Assembly: GCA_015698285.1 (NCBI GenBank)
Contig: CP048685.1
Coordinates: 2,790,001-2,854,000, forward strand
From: Candidatus Nitronauta litoralis
GTDB lineage: Bacteria > Nitrospinota > Nitrospinia > Nitrospinales > Nitrospinaceae
Direction of reading: 5' to 3'
DNA length: 64,000 nt
Numbering within the stretch: the first letter of the stretch is position 1; each line of letters opens with the position of its first letter. Both the position numbers and the translations under genes were made by a program. This document shows, in pieces, positions 1 to 8,760 of the stretch. The notes below the pieces were generated by a model. It saw nothing but the letters and a program-made list of their open reading frames with translations. It was not told the origin of the DNA and did not search any database.

Positions 1-1659
1 GTGCCACCTGATTGCCGTGCCGAGTTGACTTTGCAGGGCGACGTACTTATCGACATTACTCTCATTGGAAAAAAACAGACTGGTGAAGAATACGACCCCG
101 TTCGTCTAGCTGTTTTTGGCAACAGGTTTATGTCGATAGCCGAGCAGATGGGGCATGTACTAAAGCGAACTGCGTTGTCGACCAATATAAAAGAGCGCCA
201 GGATTTTTCATGCGCCCTGTTCTCACCTGAAGGTGACCTGATTGCCAATGCCCCTCATCAACCTGTTCATTTGGGTTCGATGGGAGAAGCGGTAAAAGCG
301 CAAATAAGGTTGCAAGGTCAGGACTGTCAGGAAGGGGATGTTTGGATAAGTAATCATCCCGTTACCGGAGGAACCCATCTCCCGGATATCACGGTGATCA
401 CTCCAGTTATTGAAAAGGGGAGACCTGTGTTTTTTGTTGCCAGCCGAGGCCACCACGCCGATATCGGAGGAATAGCACCGGGTTCAATGCCCGCCTCTGC
501 AACCCGCCTGGTGGAGGAAGGGGCCGCTATCAAATCTTTTAAACTGGTTGATCGCGGAAACTTTCAGACTGAGGGGATCACCCGCTTATTGACCGAATCG
601 AATTCCAGGGACATCGATGGAAATTCAATTCCCGGATCCCGTGCTCTTGCAGATAATCTTTCCGATTTAAAAGCCCAGATAGCAGCGAACCGGAGGGGTT
701 GTGAATTGTTGAACGAGTTGATCGAATCCCAGTCGCTGAAGACAGTCCACGCGTACATGCAATATATCCGGAACAGCGCGGCACAGGCCGTCACTGAATG
801 CATTGCGAAGCTTTCAGGCGGATCGAAAAAAATCCTGACGGCAGGCGACCATATGGATGACGATACAGAGCTTTGTCTTCAATTGGAGTTAAATCCCAAC
901 GGAAAGGCGTTGTTCGATTTTTCCGGGACCGGTTCAGAGGTTAAAGGGAATCTGAATGCGCCACGTGCTGTCACCTATTCTGCGGTACTTTATTGTCTGC
1001 GTTGCCTGGTAGGGGGAGAAATTCCTCTTAATCAGGGATGCCTCGATCCAATCGACTTTGAAATTCCACCGGGTTCTATCCTGTTTCCTTCTGAAAATGC
1101 TGCAGTGGCAGCGGGGAATGTGCTCACATCTCAGCGGGTAGTCGATCTGGTTTTCAAAGCTTTGGGGACAGTTGCCGCTTCCCAGGGGTGTATGAATAAC
1201 CTTACTTTTGGCAATGACCGTTTTGCCTATTATGAAACGATTGGGGGTGGGGCAGGGGCCGGTCCTGATTTTAGCGGTGCTTCAGGTGTTCACACTCACA
1301 TGACGAATACCCGAATTACCGACCCGGAAGTTTTGGAGTTGCGGTACCCGGTATTGTTGCGTGAATTTTCAATCCGAAGAAATTCAGGCGGCAAAGGGAA
1401 ATTCTCCGGTGGCGATGGGCTTATCAGGGAGATTGAATTTTTGGAGAAGATGCATGTGGCTATCCTGTCTGAACGAAGAGTGTATGCGCCTTACGGACTT
1501 CATGGAGCTGCTAGCGGGGAAACAGGAAAAAACTATTTGATCCGGAAGGATGGGGTCCAACAAAACCTCGGAAGCAAAGTTGAGTTTGAAGTTCAACCCA
1601 ATGAACGGGTCAGAATTCTTACGCCCGGTGGCGGCGGATTCGGGCCTGGTGATGGATGA
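1..1659 (+). CDS. 5-oxoprolinase / hydantoinase B-type protein (5' end cut by window)
   Basis: This is the HyuB half of the hydantoinase/5-oxoprolinase family, which opens 5-membered cyclic amides such as 5-oxoproline or hydantoins in an ATP-dependent reaction. The family block that normally opens this domain, a [20 protein letters not shown]-type stretch, starts near residue 31, followed by [13 protein letters not shown] and the Gly-rich [10 protein letters not shown] end. About 30 residues precede the block, ending in an ITLIGKK-like stretch, as expected if this is the C-terminal part of a fused oxoprolinase of about 1200 residues whose front lies left of the window. The GTG at base 1 is therefore probably not a true start. 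A stand-alone HyuB subunit is the alternative. Confidence 0.85.
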   Translation: MPPDCRAELTLQGDVLIDITLIGKKQTGEEYDPVRLAVFGNRFMSIAEQMGHVLKRTALSTNIKERQDFSCALFSPEGDLIANAPHQPVHLGSMGEAVKAQIRLQGQDCQEGDVWISNHPVTGGTHLPDITVITPVIEKGRPVFFVASRGHHADIGGIAPGSMPASATRLVEEGAAIKSFKLVDRGNFQTEGITRLLTESNSRDIDGNSIPGSRALADNLSDLKAQIAANRRGCELLNELIESQSLKTVHAYMQYIRNSAAQAVTECIAKLSGGSKKILTAGDHMDDDTELCLQLELNPNGKALFDFSGTGSEVKGNLNAPRAVTYSAVLYCLRCLVGGEIPLNQGCLDPIDFEIPPGSILFPSENAAVAAGNVLTSQRVVDLVFKALGTVAASQGCMNNLTFGNDRFAYYETIGGGAGAGPDFSGASGVHTHMTNTRITDPEVLELRYPVLLREFSIRRNSGGKGKFSGGDGLIREIEFLEKMHVAILSERRVYAPYGLHGAASGETGKNYLIRKDGVQQNLGSKVEFEVQPNERVRILTPGGGGFGPGDG

Positions 1660-1681
1660 GGCAACCCGGTTAGTCTGAAAA

Positions 1682-1936
1682 TTATGTGTCGATGGATGTT
1701 TTAGCGATACGGTTGACAAAATTGGTGATGGTTTTCATGCCAATGACGGCAATGATTTCATGTGGCTGTTTCTTGTCAACGCCAGATGACTCCAATTCCC
1801 CCAATTCTTTTGCTGAAAGAAATCCTCTTTTATCCAGAATTCCCTTAGTGGTACGAACTAATGCGTGGTCCCGACCCGATGGAGGATTAATATTGTTCAC
1901 AATGCCATGAATGGTTTCTGTTCCGACGCCGCTCAT
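1682..1936 (-). pseudogene. C-terminal remnant of a carboxymuconolactone decarboxylase/AhpD-like protein
   Basis: The 84-residue reading frame resembles the C-terminal half of carboxymuconolactone decarboxylase-like proteins: a KRGFLSAKELGELESSGVD-type helix pair, then HEIIAVIGMKTITNFVNRIA, the EIxAxIxxxTxxNxxNxxA pattern of that family. The N-terminal half with the redox CxxC/His motif is missing. The same frame continues about 14 plausible codons upstream of the first ATG and then meets a TAA near base 1980, with no Shine-Dalgarno sequence at the ATG. I read it as a decayed fragment. A short real gene with a non-standard start cannot be excluded. It converges on the oxoprolinase gene. Confidence 0.45.
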
Positions 1937-1996
1937 TTTTGTTACAGTTTTCTGGATATTTTTGCCTGGACCTGTTTAGAAAACCCATAAATATCT

Positions 1997-2025
1997 TTGG
2001 TATTCCCATGTGTGTTTGCTACTAT
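1997..2025 (+). promoter_or_regulatory. candidate sigma-70 promoter for the secreted paralog pair
   Basis: TTGGTA (1997-2002) and TACTAT (2020-2025) lie 17 bases apart, each matching four of six consensus positions. They sit about 45 bases upstream of the first secreted paralog. This is pattern matching only. Confidence 0.3.
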
Positions 2026-2070
2026 CGCACTTGATTTTAGCCTCTTTACAGTCAATCAAAGGAAATCATA

Positions 2071-2670
2071 TTGAGACTTAAAGGAAACTGTAATTGTCGG
2101 CGATTACTATCAGTTTTACTTATTTTCCTCGTGTTGTCGATTTTGTCTGTTTTCTTGTCTCCCGCACATTCGGAATGGGATGGGGATATTGATGACATCG
2201 CCCAGCAATTGGATCGTGATTTTAAGTTTGGTGGGAAGGAAGGTGTGAAGGCCGAAAATCTCCAGCAGGCGATCACGCAACTGAAGGAGGATTTTCAAAT
2301 TGCGATAAGTACTGGAAACCTGTCAGGAATGTATTCATTCCCAGTTCCATTTGGACCATTTGCGGGAAACCTTATATTTTTCGACTACCAGGTAGCCCAA
2401 TCTGGAGATTTTACTGCAACCGGATCCGTTCCGGGCATCAGCACCTTTTCTTTTACCCTTAGCGGAAAAATTACGGGAAATACATCAACCTTTAAAATTA
2501 CCCGGACTCAGATTGTCGGCCCACCCACTAATTTTACTCCCTGCACTGAATCGGTATTAGTGACAGGCACGATAGTCGGCTCGGGTGAGCAAGGAACCAC
2601 GCATTCATTCACCCGTCCACCTCTGTGCAACGAACCGCAGGGGCCATCGGTGATCCATACTAAAAAGTGA
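2071..2670 (+). CDS. secreted protein of unknown function, paralog 1
   Basis: A 199-residue protein with an N-terminal hydrophobic signal segment (about residues 11-33, ending near SPAHS), so it is probably exported. The mature start carries an EWDGDIDDIAQQLDRDFKFG stretch that is nearly repeated in the next gene, then a short helical part and a Gly/Thr/Ser-rich, probably beta-structured second half. Two cysteines in TPCTES and PPLCNE contexts are conserved in the paralog and could form a disulfide. The start is TTG, chosen because AAAGGA sits 7 bases upstream and no ATG fits. I do not recognise a family. The two genes are adjacent in the same direction with about 80 bases between them. Confidence 0.7.
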   Translation: MRLKGNCNCRRLLSVLLIFLVLSILSVFLSPAHSEWDGDIDDIAQQLDRDFKFGGKEGVKAENLQQAITQLKEDFQIAISTGNLSGMYSFPVPFGPFAGNLIFFDYQVAQSGDFTATGSVPGISTFSFTLSGKITGNTSTFKITRTQIVGPPTNFTPCTESVLVTGTIVGSGEQGTTHSFTRPPLCNEPQGPSVIHTKK

Positions 2671-2752
2671 ATTTGAATTTTTTCTAATTAGAGGTTTTGG
2701 CGAATAATAAGTTTTCAGAATAATCTTTATCCTTCACTAAGGACAATTGAGT

Positions 2753-3340
2753 ATGCTTCCCACAAAATTCTTCACATTTCAAAAGGCTTTGGCAGGAGTT
2801 CTGGTTGTGTCTACGTTGGTTCTTCTGGTTGTTTGTGTTTCTCCTGTTTATTCGGATTGGAACGGGGACATTGATGACATCACTCAGGAGTTGGACAGTG
2901 ATTTCAAGTTTGGCGGGAAAGAGGATGTTAAAAGTGAAAACCTTAGAAACGCCAATGAACAATTGAGGGAAGATGTTCAAATCCAAAATAATGAAAACAA
3001 CACCCTCGGGCCTTTATCAGGGACTTACACCGTAGGCAATCTTGTTTTCACATATGAGGTTTTTAAGTCTGGGAAATTTGTTGCGAAAGGGACTTCCATT
3101 GGACAACCCACCGTTGCAATCAGTTTTGTTGGGACTATTATCAACAATCATTCTTCTTTTGTTGTGACCCGGACGGAAACGACAGGTCCTCCAACCAATT
3201 TCCCTGAGGCATGCTCGGAGTCGACTTCTGTAACCGGTGTGTTTAATGGGGCAGGGGAGGCGGGAACGACCCATTCATTTTCTCGAGATCCACTATGTAG
3301 CGAAATTGGTATTTTAAATCCTACTCACACAAAACAATAG
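2753..3340 (+). CDS. secreted protein of unknown function, paralog 2
   Basis: A 195-residue exported protein, clearly a tandem duplicate of the gene before it: signal segment, then DWNGDIDDITQELDSDFKFG, a helical linker, a beta-rich C-terminal half with GPPTNF, EACSES, GTTHSFSR and DPLCSE blocks, and an HTK-type end. A TTG at 2747 is in frame, but TAAGGA at about 2737-2743 lies 9 bases before the ATG at 2753, so I prefer the ATG. The conserved cysteine pair suggests one disulfide in the periplasm or outside the cell. The function is unknown. Because the most conserved segment is the acidic mature N-terminus, that part is likely to be functionally constrained. Confidence 0.7.
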   Translation: MLPTKFFTFQKALAGVLVVSTLVLLVVCVSPVYSDWNGDIDDITQELDSDFKFGGKEDVKSENLRNANEQLREDVQIQNNENNTLGPLSGTYTVGNLVFTYEVFKSGKFVAKGTSIGQPTVAISFVGTIINNHSSFVVTRTETTGPPTNFPEACSESTSVTGVFNGAGEAGTTHSFSRDPLCSEIGILNPTHTKQ

Positions 3341-3383
3341 TCTGGAGCCATCGAGAAATTTCTTCAAATTTTTATTATATCTT

Positions 3384-4331
3384 TTAAGGACCTTGCCAGA
3401 CGTTTTGCCCCGCTTGCTTTTTGCATGGCAGGAGGCAGGCCCTCAATTCATTATTTTCCTGTCTTGCCGCCAGAATTCGGCAGCGTCTAAAATCCTTTTC
3501 TGCCCTTTCAGGCCATTGCCCCGATCCATAACGTTTGCGGAGTTCACTTTTGCATTTCTGTTCTGCATTTTTAATCCTCTGGTCCATACCCTTCCTGCAA
3601 TTGATCTGGCATGCTTTGTAATCTGCAGCAATATTGTTTCGGGAGACCGGTTGTTCAAATAAAAACTCTGGTTTCTTTTCAGGGGCATCTGGTTTTTGGA
3701 TTGCAGAAGAAGGTGTGCGCATTTGCCTGGGCTCGGCAGGTGTTGCCTGGTCTTTCGAGATCCCTGCCGAAAAAGAAGGGACTTCAGATTTGGGGGAGTC
3801 TGAGGATATGGGGGGTTCCATCTTTTGTTCCGCCGTGGGTACAGGGTCCGATTTGTAAAAATCCTCAAGTTCTTTTAACGGGTCTTTTTTCTTTGCTCTG
3901 GCAGGAGTGGGATCTGTATCAGTGATTTGAGAAAGATCAGATACGGTGGCCCCACCCGGGATCCGCCACCATGTGCTGGCAACGCATTCGTGCTCGAAGC
4001 CATAAAAATTACGCACGGTTTTCTCGGGAACAAAGTTCATTGAAATCACACCGTTTTTTTTGGTGAACTGGTTTTCAAGAGGCAGGCAGACTCCGGTCTC
4101 GTTAGGGGTATAAGGCCTTTCTTTGGTTACTTGTCCTTTAATTGTCCAGGAACCTTTTTTGCAATGTTTCCACTTACCCTCGACAGGGAAATGGTAGCCA
4201 TCTGGTACCAGGGTGTTCGGTGGGCCATCGGGAAGCAAACACGCGGCCTGGGTAGTCGAGACAAGGGCAAAGGAAAAAAGAACGAAACCTGGAAAATGTT
4301 TAACAGGTATTAAACGAGAAAAAGAAAACAA
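3384..4331 (-). CDS. secreted cysteine-rich protein with twin CX3C motif
   Basis: A 315-residue protein with a signal peptide (about residues 1-29, cut after TTQA). The mature N-terminal domain (31-125) has four cysteines (31, 57, 82, 116) and aromatic residues. A low-complexity Pro/Ser/Lys linker (about 135-225) follows. The C-terminal basic helical region has CX3C at 241-245 and again at 299-303, with single cysteines at 260 and 284 between them. Twin CX3C motifs on two helices are typical of disulfide-locked helical hairpins. I do not recognise a family. It is convergent with the secreted paralog pair and lies alone. Confidence 0.65.
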   Translation of the reverse strand: MFSFSRLIPVKHFPGFVLFSFALVSTTQAACLLPDGPPNTLVPDGYHFPVEGKWKHCKKGSWTIKGQVTKERPYTPNETGVCLPLENQFTKKNGVISMNFVPEKTVRNFYGFEHECVASTWWRIPGGATVSDLSQITDTDPTPARAKKKDPLKELEDFYKSDPVPTAEQKMEPPISSDSPKSEVPSFSAGISKDQATPAEPRQMRTPSSAIQKPDAPEKKPEFLFEQPVSRNNIAADYKACQINCRKGMDQRIKNAEQKCKSELRKRYGSGQWPERAEKDFRRCRILAARQENNELRACLLPCKKQAGQNVWQGP

Positions 4332-4424
4332 ACCAGCCTCCAGCTAAAATCAAATTAAGGAAAAACGGTATCGAACCTTTGATTGTATTATAGACCATCC
4401 CCTTTAAGGAAAAGTGTAAATAAT

Positions 4425-5450
4425 TCAATAATCTGTAGGCATTGCTAGCACCACTTTGCTTTCTAAAAAGGCGGATTCAACAGCATCCTGGGCCTCTTTC
4501 AATGGCCGGACAGAGGTGATGAGGGGCCGCAACTTGTTCTGATGTTCGGATAAAAGTGTCAAAGCCTTGTCAAAGGGGCCACAGCGTGAGCCTTGAATCT
4601 GCACTTCGTCGACCACCAGTTTCGTCATATTGATACCTTTAGCTGGAAGTCCACAAGTGGTTTTAACGCTCACCACACCCCGGGGTCTGACAAGGTTGAT
4701 GGCCAGGTCAATCCCCTCGGGTTTACCCGTTACGTCGACCACCATATCAGCTCCCAGCCCCTCTGTTATCTCCATGACGTTTTCGGATATGTTTTCAGGA
4801 TCGAAAGCTTCGCTCGCTCCGAATTTAAGTGCGCGTTTGCGTTTCGATTGACTCCGAGAACAGGCGATTACCCTGGCCCCTTTAAGCGCCGCAATAAAAA
4901 CGACCAGGATGCCGAGCCGACCAGGGCCCAGCACGACGATGGTTTCATTTCCCTTTATTGGCGTCATCTCAAATGTCTGCAATGCCGCGGCCAGAGGCTC
5001 GGTCAATACCGCAGTCAGCGGGTCAAGGTCCTCCGGTATTTCATGCAATGTTCCTGCAGGGACCCTGACCTGTTCTGCGAAAGCACCATCGCGTTGAATG
5101 ATGCCGGTGACATCACGATTCAGGCAATGACCTGGAATCCCCTTTCGGCAAGCGGTGCAGAGTGAATTTCTTTTGTAGGCCGTGCAGCTGTTGTTTATTT
5201 CTGCGGTTATCCGTCGGTTGTTCCAATGAGCCTCAACCCCTTTGCCAAGCTCCGTGACACGGCCAACAAATTCATGACCGCAAACCAGAGGTAGAGGGGA
5301 GGGGTAGTCGCCCGAAAACAGGGCGAGGTCGGTTCCGCACACCCCGGTATGCTCGACGGAAATAATAACTTCGCCCTCACCCGGTGTCTGTGGTGGGCGA
5401 TCCTCAATTGTCAGAATTTGCGGTGCGGTGAGAACTGCGGCCTGGGGCAT
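4425..5450 (-). CDS. zinc-dependent medium-chain alcohol/polyol dehydrogenase
   Basis: An MDR-superfamily NAD(P)-dependent dehydrogenase of 341 residues, the usual length. Catalytic zinc ligands are visible as C38 (GVCGTD), H59-E60 (CGHEF) and E151 (TEPLA). A structural zinc site is formed by C89, C98, C101 and C109, with wider first spacing than usual. The Rossmann dinucleotide motif GPGRLG is at 175-180. The substrate cannot be told from sequence; the family includes threonine, sorbitol and glutathione-independent alcohol dehydrogenases. The stop lies in a short AT-rich gap and the start is 24 bases from the next minus-strand gene upstream, so the two may be co-transcribed. Confidence 0.85.
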   Translation of the reverse strand: MPQAAVLTAPQILTIEDRPPQTPGEGEVIISVEHTGVCGTDLALFSGDYPSPLPLVCGHEFVGRVTELGKGVEAHWNNRRITAEINNSCTAYKRNSLCTACRKGIPGHCLNRDVTGIIQRDGAFAEQVRVPAGTLHEIPEDLDPLTAVLTEPLAAALQTFEMTPIKGNETIVVLGPGRLGILVVFIAALKGARVIACSRSQSKRKRALKFGASEAFDPENISENVMEITEGLGADMVVDVTGKPEGIDLAINLVRPRGVVSVKTTCGLPAKGINMTKLVVDEVQIQGSRCGPFDKALTLLSEHQNKLRPLITSVRPLKEAQDAVESAFLESKVVLAMPTDY

Positions 5451-5474
5451 AGGAGGATTCTCAAGAAGAGCGTG

Positions 5475-6212
5475 CTACTTTTTTCTTTTTCGGGAGCTTT
5501 TTTTCTTTTTATATTCCAGCAGCCAGTGCTGAATTAAACGAAGCGGTGCTGTGCCGTCAAATTTGCGGCGTTTCAATTTTGGTGTGGCTTCGTATTGCAA
5601 TTTGGCGATGACTGCAGGTGCAACGGCTTCTTCGATCAACCCCCCGCGCTGTGCGTGCTCCAGTTTTTTCGATCCACAGGCATCGCGAAACGCGACCATG
5701 GTACGGCAGTCCAGTGGGCGGTCATCGTGAATGGTGCAGCTTTCGTCCTCGTCCAGAAATGGGCAGGGCTGGTTGATCACCATCTGGTACCAGTCAATTT
5801 TTACCGGGTCGATTCCCGATTCAATTGCTTTTTTTATCCGGTGCAGGCTTTTTTCGGACCGTTCAATCACGTCCATCAGGTCGATGCCTTTTTGCCTGGC
5901 AGCATTGATCATGCCGTCCCATTCCATTTTAGTGATCATGACCCCGGTGTAACAGCAGTGTGCACAGCCTTCTCCGCAGGTGAGGGGCGGCATCTTTTTA
6001 TCGTAAGCAGCATCAATAATTTTCCACAGAGCCTGCAATGGGGGGATGCGTTCAGCCTTGGCCAGGCTTTGCGCATTTTCCAGGAGAAGCTCGTAGGCGT
6101 ATTGTAGTTCACCTTCAGTAAATCGTGCGGTGATGTAATTGCGGAGTTCCTGAGCATCGGTCATGCCCATCAGGTAGACGCCGTTCTGATCTGAAAATGC
6201 TGTTTGGGTCAT
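5475..6212 (-). CDS. YkgJ-family cysteine-cluster (metal-chelating) protein
   Basis: A 245-residue cytoplasmic protein of the YkgJ/Fliw-type 'zinc- or iron-chelating' family. The metal-binding cysteines are C79, C83, C86 and C87 (the GEGCAHCC context) and C150, C159 and C169 (QPCPFL, SCTIH, LDCR), the typical CxxxCxxCC...CPFL...C...RPxxCR layout. The C-terminus is Lys/Arg-rich. The biochemical role of the family is poorly defined. Two further in-frame ATGs occur near residues 15-17, and no Shine-Dalgarno sequence distinguishes them. It sits between the dehydrogenase and a DUF1844 gene on the same strand. Confidence 0.75.
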   Translation of the reverse strand: MTQTAFSDQNGVYLMGMTDAQELRNYITARFTEGELQYAYELLLENAQSLAKAERIPPLQALWKIIDAAYDKKMPPLTCGEGCAHCCYTGVMITKMEWDGMINAARQKGIDLMDVIERSEKSLHRIKKAIESGIDPVKIDWYQMVINQPCPFLDEDESCTIHDDRPLDCRTMVAFRDACGSKKLEHAQRGGLIEEAVAPAVIAKLQYEATPKLKRRKFDGTAPLRLIQHWLLEYKKKKSSRKRKK

Positions 6213-6250
6213 TTTAAATAGGGCTCAAGAGTTTTGCGAAAGTGGAAAAA

Positions 6251-6661
6251 TTACTGCTTGTTCTTCGCTACAAATTTCATTTGCAGTTCGTAAATGAGTT
6301 GGCCGAGCAATTTGTCTTCTTCTGCTGTCAGGTTGCTCTTGGTTTTTTGATGGAGCATGACCAGGATTTCAATGGTCTGCTGCACCGCTGGCAGGTTCTG
6401 TTCTGTCTGACCCGTCGTCGGATCCGGCATATCACCTAAATGATAAAACGCAGATGATGCCAGCGACATAACAAAAGTTGAAAAGTCGATACTGGGCTGC
6501 TGGCCTTCCTGCTGCTCGGCCGCCCTTGCTTCCTGCTGTTGTTGCTTGGCTGTTTCTTTTTCCTGCTCGGTGTCGCCTTCCTGGATTTCATCGTCCGACT
6601 GGTAAGCAGATCGCTTGTCTTTAATTACGAAGCCTGATTCTTCATTTTCTTCATCACTCAT
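6251..6661 (-). CDS. DUF1844 domain protein
   Basis: A 136-residue protein. The first half is acidic and Gln/Glu-rich low complexity (about residues 1-55). The second half carries the DUF1844 signature: IDFSTFVMSLASSAFYHLGD, then a helix with the QTIEIL and LTAEEDKLL blocks. DUF1844 proteins are small, found in many bacteria, and of unknown function. AAGGGGG lies about 9 bases upstream of the start. It probably begins the minus-strand run with the YkgJ-like protein and the dehydrogenase (gaps of 38 and 24 bases). Confidence 0.8.
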   Translation of the reverse strand: MSDEENEESGFVIKDKRSAYQSDDEIQEGDTEQEKETAKQQQQEARAAEQQEGQQPSIDFSTFVMSLASSAFYHLGDMPDPTTGQTEQNLPAVQQTIEILVMLHQKTKSNLTAEEDKLLGQLIYELQMKFVAKNKQ

Positions 6662-6835
6662 GGCCCTGTCCCCCTTGAAAATTTTGCTGAAACCGGCTGC
6701 CCAATTGGGACAGCTTTTCCACCCGAATCTGGTGGTTTCAGGTTAAACTGTGGGAAGGATATCAGGTTCTGCCGAAAGCTGTCAAAATAATGGAAAGGTT
6801 TAGCGGAAATGCCGCTTGTTTGCTGATTTTTTATT

Positions 6836-7702
6836 ATGAAATTCCGTTTCTCAATTTTGATGTTGGTCTCGATCATTTGTTTTCCTGCCTGTTCTACGGA
6901 AAAAATGGCGATTCGTTTTGCCTCCCCTCTGATGCAGGGTCAGGTCGCTTCTATCCATGAGGAGAGTGACCTCAAACTGGCTGACAGCGCAATTCCTGCG
7001 GGGATCAAAATGCTGGAAGGCCTGTTAAAATCCGACCCCGAAAACCCTGAATTGTTGCTGCCCCTGGCCGAAGGGTTGTGTAATTATGCCTTCAGTTTTG
7101 TTGAAGATGAAAATCCGGAGCGTGCCTCCAGGTTGTATTTGAGAGGGCGAACCTATGCAACCCGGGCGATGGCCGCCATGGGCGGACCTTCCGGCCTGAC
7201 TGAATTGACTCAGGAGAAATTCAAGAATGCTCTGGCTTCGGTTCCGGAAAGCGCCATGCCGTCATTGTATTGGACGGGGCGATGCTGGGCGGGTTGGTTG
7301 ATGCTCAATCTGGATGACCTCGAAGCATTGGCAGCAATTTCCAAACTGGAAAGTGCGATGGCGCGCGTTTTGGAATGGGATGCAACGTTTGACTATGCCG
7401 GCCCGCATGTTTTCTTTGGATCCTTTTATGGGTCCCGCACCAAATTGCTTGGTGGTGATCCGGAAAAATCCAAACATCATTTTGACCACGCGATTCAATT
7501 GACGGACGGAAAATTCCTGATGGCCCATTTTTTATACGCTAAATTGTATGCAGTCCGGGTTCAGGATCGAAAACTGTTCGAGGAACTGCTGGAAAAAGTA
7601 ATGCAATCGCCACTGGATGAATTGCCAGGGCGGAGACTTGCCAATGAAGTGGCACGTGAAAAAGCCAGAGTCTTACTAGAGGATGCAGATGTCTATTTTT
7701 AA
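6836..7702 (+). CDS. TRAP transporter TatT-type periplasmic lipoprotein
   Basis: A 288-residue TatT-family protein, a TPR-like helical periplasmic component that accompanies some TRAP transporters. The N-terminus is a lipoprotein signal with C19 in an FPACST context. The body has repeated helices, including ERASRLYLRGRTYATRAM and PESAMPSLYWTGRCWAGW, the conserved TatT stretch. It overlaps the next gene, a DctP-type binding protein, by about 14 bases, which is the arrangement expected for a T-P pair. No membrane DctQ or DctM subunit is seen nearby. No convincing Shine-Dalgarno sequence precedes the ATG. Confidence 0.8.
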   Translation: MKFRFSILMLVSIICFPACSTEKMAIRFASPLMQGQVASIHEESDLKLADSAIPAGIKMLEGLLKSDPENPELLLPLAEGLCNYAFSFVEDENPERASRLYLRGRTYATRAMAAMGGPSGLTELTQEKFKNALASVPESAMPSLYWTGRCWAGWLMLNLDDLEALAAISKLESAMARVLEWDATFDYAGPHVFFGSFYGSRTKLLGGDPEKSKHHFDHAIQLTDGKFLMAHFLYAKLYAVRVQDRKLFEELLEKVMQSPLDELPGRRLANEVAREKARVLLEDADVYF

Positions 7703-8756
7703 CTCGTCAACCAGATTTAAAAAGTTTCTTTCCAACCGCATGGTGTGTGTTTTGTGCGGAATACTGGCAACCCTCTTGATGGCTCTGGTGATGTCAGCCA
7801 TGCCGGTAAGCGATGCCTGGGCAGGGAAGAAGACCGTTATCAAGTTCGCAACACTGGCACCTGAAGGTTCTTCCTGGATGAAACAGATGCGGCGGCTTGA
7901 GAAAGAGGTTAAAAAGGCGACCAATGGCCAGGTGCGTTTCAAGTTTTATCCGGGTGGAGTGTCTGGAGATGAGAAAGATGTCATCCGTAAAATGCGAATC
8001 GGGCAGGTGCATGCGGCTGGGTTCACCGGGGTGGGGCTCGGTGAGATTTTGCCGGAGGTGCGAGTCCTCGATTTACCCTTCCTGTTAAATGATAACAAAG
8101 AGATGAACCACGTATACGATCGCATGACAGATCATTTCACTGCAGCCTTTGAAAAAAAGGGTTATGTCCTTCTGGGGTGGGTACCGGTGGGATGGATCCA
8201 TTTTTTTTCCAAACAGGATGTGGGGACTCTTGAGGCTTTGCGGAAGACCAAAGCCTGGATGTGGGACGGTGACCCCCTGGTGCAGGCGGCTTACAAGGAG
8301 TTGGGGATCAGCCCGCACCCCCTGTCTGTGACCGATGTCATGATGGCGTTGCAAACGGGAATGGTTGAGACGGTGTATGCCTCACCGGTTGGAACGTTGG
8401 CCCTGCAGTGGTTTACAAAAGTGAACTATATGTCGCAGATTCGTATGGGGCATGCCAGTGGCGCTGTTCTGATTTCTAAAAGACAGTTTAAAAAAATTCC
8501 GGATAAATACAAAGGGGCTGTAAAGGATATCAGTAAACGGTATCTAGCCGATCTGGTGAAAACTATTAACTCGGAAAATGAAAAAGCCATTGAGGTGATG
8601 CAGAAAAATGGAATGAAGCTGACGGCAGCGCCTGGCCAGGAAGAACTGGACCGTCTGCATGCCATCGGCGAGAAAATCCAAAAACGACTCACCGGAAAAT
8701 TATTTGATCAGAAGCTGTTGGACAAGGTGCAGGGCCATTTAAATGAAATCCGCTAA
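7689..8756 (+). CDS. TRAP transporter substrate-binding protein (DctP family)
   Basis: A periplasmic solute-binding protein of about 355 residues. A long signal peptide (hydrophobic stretch about 18-38 ending near DAWA) is followed by TVIKFATLAPEGSSWMKQM and GQVRFKFYPGGVSGDEKDV, typical of the DctP fold. Two ATGs compete (7683 and 7689). AGAGG directly abuts the first but is 6 bases before the second, so I chose 7689. The stop is only 4 bases from the convergent acyl-AMP ligase stop. The ligand is unknown; relatives bind organic acids. The permease partners must be encoded elsewhere if the system works. Confidence 0.85.
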   Translation: MSIFNSSTRFKKFLSNRMVCVLCGILATLLMALVMSAMPVSDAWAGKKTVIKFATLAPEGSSWMKQMRRLEKEVKKATNGQVRFKFYPGGVSGDEKDVIRKMRIGQVHAAGFTGVGLGEILPEVRVLDLPFLLNDNKEMNHVYDRMTDHFTAAFEKKGYVLLGWVPVGWIHFFSKQDVGTLEALRKTKAWMWDGDPLVQAAYKELGISPHPLSVTDVMMALQTGMVETVYASPVGTLALQWFTKVNYMSQIRMGHASGAVLISKRQFKKIPDKYKGAVKDISKRYLADLVKTINSENEKAIEVMQKNGMKLTAAPGQEELDRLHAIGEKIQKRLTGKLFDQKLLDKVQGHLNEIR

Positions 8757-8760
8757 CCCC

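Noticed and set aside
1686-1910. 74-codon plus-strand frame after the oxoprolinase gene
   Set aside because: It overlaps the minus-strand frame whose translation matches a known protein family; the plus-strand reading has no recognisable pattern.
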